Source of the DNA: Paenibacillus sp. FSL R5-0623
GTDB lineage: Bacteria > Bacillota > Bacilli > Paenibacillales > Paenibacillaceae
NCBI RefSeq assembly: GCF_037974265.1
Contig: NZ_CP150233.1
Location: forward strand, 4,278,001-4,342,000
Direction of reading: 5' to 3'
Length of the DNA: 64,000 nt
How positions within the stretch are numbered: the stretch's first letter is position 1; each line of letters opens with the position of its first letter. This document shows, in pieces, positions 27,887 through 35,153 of the stretch. Under the pieces are notes generated by a model that saw nothing but the letters and a program-made list of their open reading frames with translations, had not been told where the DNA came from and did no database searches. The translations under genes were made by a program, and so were the position numbers.

Positions 27887-29092
27887 TTACTGAGAATTCA
27901 ATACGATTCGGTGTGTATCACGTGCAATGACCAATTCTTCGTTAGTTGGTACAACGAGAACTTCCACTTTGGAATTCGCTGTTGTGATCCGGCGTGGTTC
28001 GCCAGAACGAATGGCATTCAACGCTTCATCCAGTTCAACACCCAGATAAGTGAGCTGCTCACATACTTTTTGACGAAGTACAACGGAGTTCTCACCTACA
28101 CCAGCCGTAAAGACGATCACGTCTACACCGTTCATTGCAGCTGCATATGAGCCGATGTATTTACGCAAACGGTACTCGTACATTTCAAAAGCAAGCGTGG
28201 AGTTGGCATCGCCATTCTCCATACCTTCCGTAATCTCACGCATGTCACTGCTGATTCCCGAGATCGCAAGCAATCCACTGTGTTTGTTCAGCATGGAGTT
28301 CACTTCGCTTACGCTCAGTTCTTCCTTGTTCATTACATAAGGTACGATGGCTGGGTCAAGGTCACCAGAACGTGTTCCCATCATCAGTCCTTCAAGCGGA
28401 GTCATACCCATTGAAGTATCAACGGATACGCCACCTTTAACTGCGGTTACACTACCACCGTTACCCACGTGACAAGTGATGATTTTCAGATCTTCCAATG
28501 GACGATCCAGATACTCAGCAGCAGCCTTGCTTACGAAATCATGGGAAGTACCATGTGCGCCGTAACGACGTACTTTATATTTTTTGTAAAGCACACGCGG
28601 AATAGCATACAGATAAGCTTTTTCCGGCATCGTCTGATGGAACGCTGTATCAAAGACCATTACCTGTGGAACACCAGGCATATTGGCTTCAGCCGCACGA
28701 ATACCCATCATTGCTGCAGGGTTATGAAGTGGAGCCAAGTCGAACAAACGACGAATTTCAGCTTTGGCAGCATCATCTACCAATGCAGATTCTTTAAATG
28801 CTTCACCACCGTGAACAACACGGTGTCCAACAGCTTGAATTTCACTTACAGAATCCAGTACACCATTTTCTTTATGAGTCAAAATATCAATGACTTTACG
28901 GATCGCTGTTGTGTGTTCCAAAATTTCACTAACTTCTGTAACATCCTCACGGCCTGTCGGTTTATGTGTCAGAATGGAGGAATCCATTCCGATCCGCTCT
29001 ACCAGACCTTTAGCCAGTACAGATTCGTCAGTCATATTATACAGTTGATATTTGAGCGAGGAACTCCCCGCATTAATTACGAGTACTTTCAC
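27887..29092 (-). CDS. ackA: Acetate kinase
   Basis: Interconverts acetyl phosphate plus ADP with acetate plus ATP. 401 residues; the N-terminal signature VLVINAGSSSLKYQL, VMVFDTAFH and HVGNGGSV, and HGTSHDFVS are all present. It starts with GTG, overlapping the stop of the upstream dehydrogenase gene by 4 bases (GTGA), so the two are translated from one message. The pairing with a 3-hydroxyacyl-CoA dehydrogenase suggests overflow or acyl-CoA-linked carbon flow, which is inference. Confidence 0.97.
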   Translation of the reverse strand: MKVLVINAGSSSLKYQLYNMTDESVLAKGLVERIGMDSSILTHKPTGREDVTEVSEILEHTTAIRKVIDILTHKENGVLDSVSEIQAVGHRVVHGGEAFKESALVDDAAKAEIRRLFDLAPLHNPAAMMGIRAAEANMPGVPQVMVFDTAFHQTMPEKAYLYAIPRVLYKKYKVRRYGAHGTSHDFVSKAAAEYLDRPLEDLKIITCHVGNGGSVTAVKGGVSVDTSMGMTPLEGLMMGTRSGDLDPAIVPYVMNKEELSVSEVNSMLNKHSGLLAISGISSDMREITEGMENGDANSTLAFEMYEYRLRKYIGSYAAAMNGVDVIVFTAGVGENSVVLRQKVCEQLTYLGVELDEALNAIRSGEPRRITTANSKVEVLVVPTNEELVIARDTHRIVLNSQ

Positions 29093-29961
29093 AGTCGGTC
29101 ACCATCCTTGTCGTACTTGAAGAATCCTTCGCCTGTTTTGGCACCCAGGTGTCCTGCACGCACCATTTTCTTCAGGACTGTAGAAGGACGATATTTCAAT
29201 TCTCCGAATTCACGGAACATTCTTTCGAGTGCAGCTTCAACAGAATCCAAGCCGAAACGGTCAGCCATTTCGAGTGGTCCATGTTGGAAGTTGTATCCGA
29301 TGCGCATTGCGTCATCGATATCTTCAGCAGATGCAACACCTTCTTGCAATACATGCAACGCTTCGTTAATCAACAGGCAGATCAAGCGGGAAGTTACGAA
29401 TCCAGGTGATTCATAGATCATGACTCCTTTTTTGTCCGCTACTTCTTCAACAAAACGTCTGGTCTCTTCGAATGTTGTATCCGAAGTTTTCAGTCCACGA
29501 ATAATCTCTACAAGATCAACCCGGGATACCGGGTGAATAAAGTGCATACCAATAACACGCTCTGGGTATTTGGTCGAGCTTGCAAGCTCGGTCAAACTCA
29601 GCGTGGATGTATTACTTGCCAGAATGACATTGCTTGGGCAAACTTGGTCCAGTTGGCTGAATACTGCTTTTTTCGCATCCAGATCTTCTGAAATCGTCTC
29701 AATGACCATGTCACAAGTTCCAAGTTCAGCTAAATGAGCTACCTTGGTAATACGGGAAAGAATCAATTTCTTTTCCGCTTTTGTAATCGCCCATTTCTCC
29801 AGTTGTTTATCCAGATTGGTTTCGATCATGTTATATGCATGATCCAGCTTTTGTGTTGTATGCTCCACGAGAAGCACATCAAGTCCTTTGGCTGCGAGCA
29901 TCTGGGAAATACCTTGCCCCATCGTACCGCCGCCGACAACTCCTATTTTTTTGAAAAACAT
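29089..29961 (-). CDS. hbd: 3-hydroxyacyl-CoA dehydrogenase (3-hydroxybutyryl-CoA type)
   Basis: NAD-dependent oxidation or reduction at C3 of short acyl-CoAs. 290 residues: N-terminal Rossmann motif IGVVGGGTMGQGISQ, a central MHFIHPVSRVDLVEII with the catalytic His, and a C-terminal helical domain (GYNFQHGPLEMADRFGLD). AAAGGATGG precedes the ATG. It starts the hbd-ackA unit behind a likely sigma-A promoter (30024-29997). The single-domain form is typical of butyryl or PHB-type metabolism; the physiological substrate is not evident. Confidence 0.93.
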   Translation of the reverse strand: MFFKKIGVVGGGTMGQGISQMLAAKGLDVLLVEHTTQKLDHAYNMIETNLDKQLEKWAITKAEKKLILSRITKVAHLAELGTCDMVIETISEDLDAKKAVFSQLDQVCPSNVILASNTSTLSLTELASSTKYPERVIGMHFIHPVSRVDLVEIIRGLKTSDTTFEETRRFVEEVADKKGVMIYESPGFVTSRLICLLINEALHVLQEGVASAEDIDDAMRIGYNFQHGPLEMADRFGLDSVEAALERMFREFGELKYRPSTVLKKMVRAGHLGAKTGEGFFKYDKDGDRL

Positions 29962-29996
29962 GGTTCTGCTCCATCCTTTCGGTTCTCTATTTCTCT

Positions 29997-30024
29997 ATTG
30001 TACCCTGTTCGCCGAAAATTACAA
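29997..30024 (-). promoter_or_regulatory. Promoter of hbd-ackA
   Basis: On the minus strand TTGTAA (30024-30019) is 16 bases from TACAAT (30002-29997), about 36 bases before the hbd ATG. No convincing Rex or cre site was seen here. Confidence 0.55.
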
Positions 30025-30068
30025 ATTTCGACCCAACATATAATAATATCTTAGCACGAGTGAAATGT

Positions 30069-30103
30069 AAAAAAAAATAACCAGCATAAATAAATTATGC
30101 TGG
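30069..30103 (-). terminator. Terminator containing the stop codon of the FtsH-like gene
   Basis: CCAGCATAA pairs perfectly with TTATGCTGG around a 5-base loop, followed on the minus strand by a T-rich tract. The TAA stop of the upstream gene lies in the 5' arm of the stem. Confidence 0.85.
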
Positions 30104-31597
30104 TAGAAGGGCACTGTCACGAAATTGACAACGAAATTGTTCGCCAGACAAAACTTCCTCACGGATCAAGATGTCGAGTGAATTGTCGAAAATTGTCCGT
30201 TGTGCTTCAAGCAACTGCTTCGTCTGTTCCATCAGTTCTTGCAGAATTAATTTATTCTCTCGCATCAGTTCCTCGGTTGTGACCATATCCATGTTCACAA
30301 TCCCAAGTGAAGTCAACCCCGAAGCCATCATCGTCTGTACAACATTGGTTGCTTGATCGAAGTCATTGCGTGAACCTGTGGAACGACCACCGTAGTACAT
30401 CTCCTCCGCAGCTGCTCCTCCGAGTGCAATCATGATCTGCTCTTCCAGGAAGCGCTTCGTATAAAGGAACTGTTCCTGTTGCGGGTTATGACGTACATAT
30501 CCCAGCGCCTGACCACGCGGACTAAGTGCCACCTGACTAACACTGCCTGGACGAACGAGTTCAGCCATAATGGCATGTCCCAACTCATGAATGGCGACCC
30601 TTTTCTTCTCTTCCACACTGGACTCACGGTCTGTCTTCTCACCCATCATGACTTTATCAATAGCCAGAGACAAGTGCCGCTGTTCGATGTTCAACAGCCC
30701 ATCCCGCATGGCGTATATTGCCGCTTCGTTCATCACACTTTCGAGTTGTGCACCAGAGAAACCATATGATTCTTCCGCTGTTTTCTCCAGATTAACTTCC
30801 TTCATCAGAGGTTTATTCACCGCATGCAGTTCCAAAATATGCTTTCTGCCCTTTTTGTCAGGCAAGTCCACTTGAATGTGGCGGTCAAAACGTCCCGGGC
30901 GCGTCAGGGCGCTATCCAGCATCTCTTTACGGTTTGTTGCAGCAATAACCAGAATTCTTGGCGTATCAGAAGTATAGATTCCATCCATTTCCGTCAGGAG
31001 CTGATTCAGGGTCTGATCATATTCACGCTGTTGACCGCCTTCACGTTTACCCCCAATGACATCAATCTCATCAATAAAGATAATAGCGTTTTCCTTATTT
31101 TCCTTGGTGGCACGGGTCCTCGCGTCCTTGAACAAATCCCGAATTCTGCTGGCACCCACACCAACATACATTTCTACAAATTCACTACCCGATGCTGCTA
31201 CAAAAACAGAATCGGTGTAATGGGCAGCAGCCTTGGCCATCAACGTTTTCCCCGTTCCTGGAGGGCCAGTCAGCAAAATCCCTTTTAACGGGCGAATCCC
31301 GAACTTACGGATTTCTTCATGTTTGATGAGAAAGTCAAGCGCTTCACGCAATTCCTGCTTAGCACTATCTTGACCTCCAATTTCTTCAAAAGTAAGCTTG
31401 GAAGGTCCTTTTTTCTTCCGTTTACGTTCCTGTGCAGCGCCTACTGTAATCCCGCCACGCATTTGCATCATGAACAATAAAGCTCCGACAAGCACCCCTG
31501 CAATCAGAATCGGAACAATATTAACACCAGTAAAAGCAAGGAAAATAATCAATACGGGAAAAAATCCGATGGCGACTTCTTTTGTCCACTTAGGCAT
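30095..31597 (-). CDS. Short FtsH-like membrane AAA protease
   Basis: 500 residues. N-terminal hydrophobic region (about 8-46) lacks the large external domain of true FtsH. The AAA domain has Walker A GPPGTGKT (111-118), Walker B IIFIDE (172-177) and the second region of homology ending RPGRFDRH. The M41 peptidase domain has the zinc site HELGH (337-341) and a likely third ligand Asp412 in GSRNDFDQAT. Canonical FtsH is about 640 residues, so this is probably a paralogue and not the housekeeping enzyme. It starts inside the end of the upstream membrane-protein gene (8-base overlap), suggesting joint function. Confidence 0.9.
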   Translation of the reverse strand: MPKWTKEVAIGFFPVLIIFLAFTGVNIVPILIAGVLVGALLFMMQMRGGITVGAAQERKRKKKGPSKLTFEEIGGQDSAKQELREALDFLIKHEEIRKFGIRPLKGILLTGPPGTGKTLMAKAAAHYTDSVFVAASGSEFVEMYVGVGASRIRDLFKDARTRATKENKENAIIFIDEIDVIGGKREGGQQREYDQTLNQLLTEMDGIYTSDTPRILVIAATNRKEMLDSALTRPGRFDRHIQVDLPDKKGRKHILELHAVNKPLMKEVNLEKTAEESYGFSGAQLESVMNEAAIYAMRDGLLNIEQRHLSLAIDKVMMGEKTDRESSVEEKKRVAIHELGHAIMAELVRPGSVSQVALSPRGQALGYVRHNPQQEQFLYTKRFLEEQIMIALGGAAAEEMYYGGRSTGSRNDFDQATNVVQTMMASGLTSLGIVNMDMVTTEELMRENKLILQELMEQTKQLLEAQRTIFDNSLDILIREEVLSGEQFRCQFRDSALLPA

Positions 31598-32117
31598 TAG
31601 GCCACACTCCTATCTGACCGGGCACACGCGGCAGAATAATAAACTTGCTGGCATCTCCGTCTCTGAGACTGACATATACATTGTTGTCATCCATCGCTGT
31701 ATTTACCTTCATTCCATTCGTCGCCATCTTTGACAACGTTGGTGTAATCTCGGTGTATTGCTTGTTCTCCATCGCCTGAGCTACGGTGAACATCGCATCC
31801 CCCCACCAACTTTCCAGTGCTTCACTGGAATGATCCACAACATCCAACTTTAGTGAACGTGTTCCAATCAGGGTCTGTCCTTCTTTGTGAATATATTGTA
31901 CCAGTCTGCCCAAATCAACATCAGGTTGCAGATCCAGTTTCAATTGTACGTCATTGCGGTTAATAGTTAATTGAACGTCATTGACTCCATCGTACTGGGT
32001 AACCATCTTTTCAATCGGATTCTGCACGGCCACCTGACGATATACAAACCAACCTCCAAACAACACAACGGCTGAAATGACGGCAGTTAAAGCAATAGGC
32101 AATACTTTTAGCTTCAA
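31590..32117 (-). CDS. Hypothetical membrane-anchored protein
   Basis: Not recognised. 175 residues starting with TTG behind GGGAGGGG. A single N-terminal membrane helix (about 7-27) is followed by an exported or external domain of about 145 residues without cysteines (DVQLTINRNDVQLKLDLQPD). The gene overlaps the FtsH-like protease gene by 8 bases, so it may be a partner, adaptor or substrate of that protease. This is context inference only. Confidence 0.75.
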   Translation of the reverse strand: MKLKVLPIALTAVISAVVLFGGWFVYRQVAVQNPIEKMVTQYDGVNDVQLTINRNDVQLKLDLQPDVDLGRLVQYIHKEGQTLIGTRSLKLDVVDHSSEALESWWGDAMFTVAQAMENKQYTEITPTLSKMATNGMKVNTAMDDNNVYVSLRDGDASKFIILPRVPGQIGVWPNA

Positions 32118-32340
32118 GTGAATTACCCCTCCCAGATTTTGGCCTAACCTACTGGCTTATTGGTATATACGAATATGTGCATATTGACTCCTGCGAGAAT
32201 TTCGACAGGATTATTTGTTTTGAATGTAACTTTGAGTACATATCTGAGTATATCACATCGTATATACAATTTCGAAGGCGAAAATATGAATAAATTATTA
32301 ATTTTAACTATTTAAATCAAAAATGTTTACAGACAACACA
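32118..32340. other. Intergenic region, no gene seen
   Basis: AT-rich. On the minus strand TTCGAA and TATACT are 18 bases apart near 32235-32265 and could be a promoter for the 32117-30095 pair. No ORF or RNA structure of note was seen before the terminator at 32341. Confidence 0.35.
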
Positions 32341-32378
32341 AAGAACCGGTTCAGTCGGATATCCGTCTGCCGGTTCTT
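32341..32378 (-). terminator. Terminator of the dinG-rex-mtaD-ypmB stretch
   Basis: AAGAACCGG pairs with CCGGTTCTT, with a second inner palindrome (CAGTCGGAT/ATCCGTCTG). The T run on the minus strand is short (CTTTGTGTT). Confidence 0.7.
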
Positions 32379-32417
32379 TCATTTCTTTAATTCTCTAGTT
32401 ATGTCACTCTATTTGTT

Positions 32418-32948
32418 CTAGCTGTTCGGGAGTGTGTAGATCAGGTCCACCTGTTCTCCATTGCTAAAACGATAAAAGCGATAGTGGTTATGCGTACCGT
32501 CTTTATAATACACTTGCCACACATATATTCCATTCACAACTCCGGGCATGATTCGTTTAATCTCACCGGCAGGAACTTCAGAACTGAAGCGATTGCGGAT
32601 CTGTGCTTCGGACATGCCATTCTGCAGCAGCTCACTGTGTACAGCGTTTCCACCCTTAGCCGGTTGATTGTTTGCATCGAATTTAACCCAGACCATAACA
32701 TCCTGATTATCCTTATTTTTGCCGATCAGGGTCCAGTAGATGTTGTCAGAGCCTTCTTTGTCTCCCCAGATGTACTTGCGCAATTCATCATAGGATGTAA
32801 TGCCCAGTTGCTTCTGTGCTGCCTGTATAGCGAGCGCTTCTTCCTTGCGCTGGTCCTGCGTGACATAGACGTAATAACGCTGAAGTCCAAACAGAATCAG
32901 AACCAGTGCAAGCAGCGAAATCCATATCCACTTCTTTTTTTTCTTCAA
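32418..32948 (-). CDS. ypmB: YpmB-like protein (DUF5590)
   Basis: 176 residues. Lys-rich N terminus, one membrane helix (about 7-25), then an external domain with two PepSY-like halves (for example DNIYWTLIGKNKDNQDVMVW and IYVWQVYYKDG). The function of YpmB is unknown. Position next to the dinG/asnS region agrees with B. subtilis ypmB, where it lies between dinG-ypmA and aspB-asnS. Here aspB and ypmA are absent from the interval. Confidence 0.85.
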   Translation of the reverse strand: MKKKKKWIWISLLALVLILFGLQRYYVYVTQDQRKEEALAIQAAQKQLGITSYDELRKYIWGDKEGSDNIYWTLIGKNKDNQDVMVWVKFDANNQPAKGGNAVHSELLQNGMSEAQIRNRFSSEVPAGEIKRIMPGVVNGIYVWQVYYKDGTHNHYRFYRFSNGEQVDLIYTLPNS

Positions 32949-32987
32949 AAGCCGAACTTCCTTTCCCTATGATGCTCTGTCCTGCAA

Positions 32988-34295
32988 TTAACGAGCAAGC
33001 AGACCATCAAATGCCAATTGAGACTCACGCAAAATGCGTTCTTCATCCAGCGTCAGACATTCGCCGTGTTTGACCACTTGTTTTCCATCCACCCATACGT
33101 GCTCAACATCTTTGGCAGAAGCCGAGTAGATCGTATGTGAGATCAGGTCTGTATGTGGATAGAAATGTGCCTGTTCAATATCAAGAGCGATAAAATCAGC
33201 CTTCATGCCGACCTCAAGTGCTCCGGTATTGTTCAAGAAAATGGATTTGGCACCGTATGACGTTCCGAGGAGTAACGCTTCGCCTGCTGGCACAGCCGTC
33301 GGGTCACCAGATACACCTTTGTGGATCAATGCAGCCAGTCTCATTTCCTCGAACATATCCAGGTTGTTGTTGCTTGCCGGTCCGTCTGTTCCGAGTGACA
33401 CGGTAACTCCTGCTTTCAGTAACGCAGGTACCCGCGCAACACCGGAAGCGAGTTTCAGGTTACTTCCCGGGTTATGGGATACAGCCACATCATGACGAGC
33501 CAAAATTTCAATTTCTTCGTCATTCAGATGCACCGCATGTGCAACCAGGGATGGACGAGAGAAAAATCCCAGTTTCTCTAGATGTGCCACAGGACGCAGT
33601 CCATAATCAGCCACGTTCTGCTCCACCTCACGAAGCGTTTCAGACATATGTGTATGGAGAGGAAGGTTTAGGTCATTCGCGACCTGTACAAGCTTCTCTA
33701 TGTAGTCAGGAGGGCATGTATATGGGGCATGTGGCGAGATTACAGTTGTTATACGACCATCTGCCTGTCCATTCCACTCACGTGCAAACGCTGCCGACTC
33801 CTCCAGCTTCCGCAATTGCTCTTCTTCCGAGCACAGCCCGATTACACCACGTGCCAGTGCTGCTCTAACGCCTGATTGCTCCACAACTTTGGCAACTTGA
33901 TCCATGTGATCATACATGTCCAGGAAAGCTGTAGTTCCGCCTTTCAACATTTCAAGCACCGATAGCGAGGTTCCCCAATATACATCTTCTGAAGTCATTT
34001 TCGCTTCCATCGGCCACATTTTTTCCTGCAACCATACTTGCAATGCAAGATCGTCTCCGTGCCCTCTGAGCAACGACATCGCTGCATGACCATGCGTATT
34101 GATCAGACCCGGCAGGAAGAACAGTCCTTTTCCATCTACTTTGGTACTATTTTTGTCTTCATCCGGCAATGTCTCACCAATATGCACAATCTTGTCATTC
34201 TCAACAACCATGTATCCTTGGACCACGTTCCATGTTGTGCCGCCTTCATTAACGGCAAATTTGCCGTTGTGGATTACCCATCTATTTGTTGTCAT
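32988..34295 (-). CDS. mtaD: 5-methylthioadenosine/S-adenosylhomocysteine deaminase
   Basis: Amidohydrolase of 435 residues from ATG 34295 (the frame runs to 34364, but the family N terminus NRWVIHNGKF starts here). Metal site: HGH (His68, His70), HTHMSE, a His in VAHAVHL, and Asp in LGTDGPASNNNLDMFEE. MtaD deaminates MTA and SAH to the inosyl forms, another way to handle the by-product that MtnWXB salvage. It overlaps rex by 14 bases. Related chlorohydrolases share the fold, so substrate is assigned from family resemblance. Confidence 0.87.
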   Translation of the reverse strand: MTTNRWVIHNGKFAVNEGGTTWNVVQGYMVVENDKIVHIGETLPDEDKNSTKVDGKGLFFLPGLINTHGHAAMSLLRGHGDDLALQVWLQEKMWPMEAKMTSEDVYWGTSLSVLEMLKGGTTAFLDMYDHMDQVAKVVEQSGVRAALARGVIGLCSEEEQLRKLEESAAFAREWNGQADGRITTVISPHAPYTCPPDYIEKLVQVANDLNLPLHTHMSETLREVEQNVADYGLRPVAHLEKLGFFSRPSLVAHAVHLNDEEIEILARHDVAVSHNPGSNLKLASGVARVPALLKAGVTVSLGTDGPASNNNLDMFEEMRLAALIHKGVSGDPTAVPAGEALLLGTSYGAKSIFLNNTGALEVGMKADFIALDIEQAHFYPHTDLISHTIYSASAKDVEHVWVDGKQVVKHGECLTLDEERILRESQLAFDGLLAR

Positions 34296-34935
34296 CTTCC
34301 TCGTCGTCCTTTCCAGTCTCCAAGTAATAGGCCAAACTAAGCAGATCCGTTGTAAAGTCAGCATGGTGAATGCGGATATGCGGCGGTGTTTTTAGAATTG
34401 TTGGTGCAAAATTAAGGATCGCTTCGATTCCGGATTCAATAAGCTGATCGGCTACATTTTGGGCTTCCGTATCCGGAACCGTGATAATTCCGATGCGGAT
34501 GTTATCCGTTTTAACCGCTTCCGTCAATTCATCCATTGGTTTTACCGTCAAACTGTTGATTTGACTACCAATCTTCGGTCCATATGCATCAAATACAGCA
34601 ACAATCTTCATGTTGTCTTTCAGATATGCGTTGTAGTTGGACAAGGCTTGACCTAGATTACCCGCGCCTACCAGAGCTACATTAATTTGCTGATCGATCT
34701 TGAGAATGTGACGAATTTTCTCGATCAAATAGGATACATCATACCCGATCCCTTTACGACCAAAATCACCGAAGTAAGCCAGGTCTTTACGAATTTGGGC
34801 CGGATTCAGATCCAGCCTCTGTCCAAGCTCTTGAGAAGAAACAGTAGCCACCTCACGCTGATGCAACTCGTTCAAATAACGCAAGTATACAGGCAGACGT
34901 CGTACCACCGCTTCCGAAATTTTATCCGATTTCAT
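34282..34935 (-). CDS. rex: Redox-sensing transcriptional repressor Rex
   Basis: Senses the NADH/NAD+ ratio and represses fermentative and respiratory genes when NADH is low. 217 residues: N-terminal winged helix (RLPVYLRYLNEL to DLNPAQIRKDLAYFGDFG) and a Rossmann domain with GAGNLG (90-95) that binds NADH; the C-terminal swap helix ends in an acidic tail. AAGGGGGAGC precedes the ATG. ackA, hbd and qcrABC in this window are typical kinds of target, but I found no clean Rex operator at them. Confidence 0.96.
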   Translation of the reverse strand: MKSDKISEAVVRRLPVYLRYLNELHQREVATVSSQELGQRLDLNPAQIRKDLAYFGDFGRKGIGYDVSYLIEKIRHILKIDQQINVALVGAGNLGQALSNYNAYLKDNMKIVAVFDAYGPKIGSQINSLTVKPMDELTEAVKTDNIRIGIITVPDTEAQNVADQLIESGIEAILNFAPTILKTPPHIRIHHADFTTDLLSLAYYLETGKDDEEDDNK

Positions 34936-34983
34936 TCTTGCTCCCCCTTACCAAGGCCACGATAAAATAATAGATGAAAAGAT

Positions 34984-35035
34984 GAGCATTCTGTATAAAC
35001 TCAAAGATAAACGTGACATTTTATACAGAATGCTC
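34984..35035. repeat. Perfect 15-bp inverted repeat before rex
   Basis: GAGCATTCTGTATAA at 34984-34998 is the exact reverse complement of 35021-35035, with 22 bases between. It lies between dinG and rex. There is no T run after it on the minus strand, so it is not a standard terminator; it could be an RNA hairpin in the rex leader or a regulatory site. Confidence 0.6.
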
Positions 35036-35153
35036 CTTGTAATTTAGGTTATAAGTTCTTGCGTGCAACTGCTTAAATCGGATACGGGAATATCTAATAA
35101 AGTTTAACGCCAAACAATAGTGTCATGCAATGATGTAACGAACAAAACAACCA

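Noticed and set aside
26541-27893. Plus-strand frame of 450 codons across asnS
   Set aside because: Shadow of asnS on the other strand; low-complexity composition and no ribosome site.
29997-30060. Rex operator before hbd-ackA
   Set aside because: No TTGTGAAnnnnTTCACAA-like palindrome could be found; only short AT-rich partial matches.
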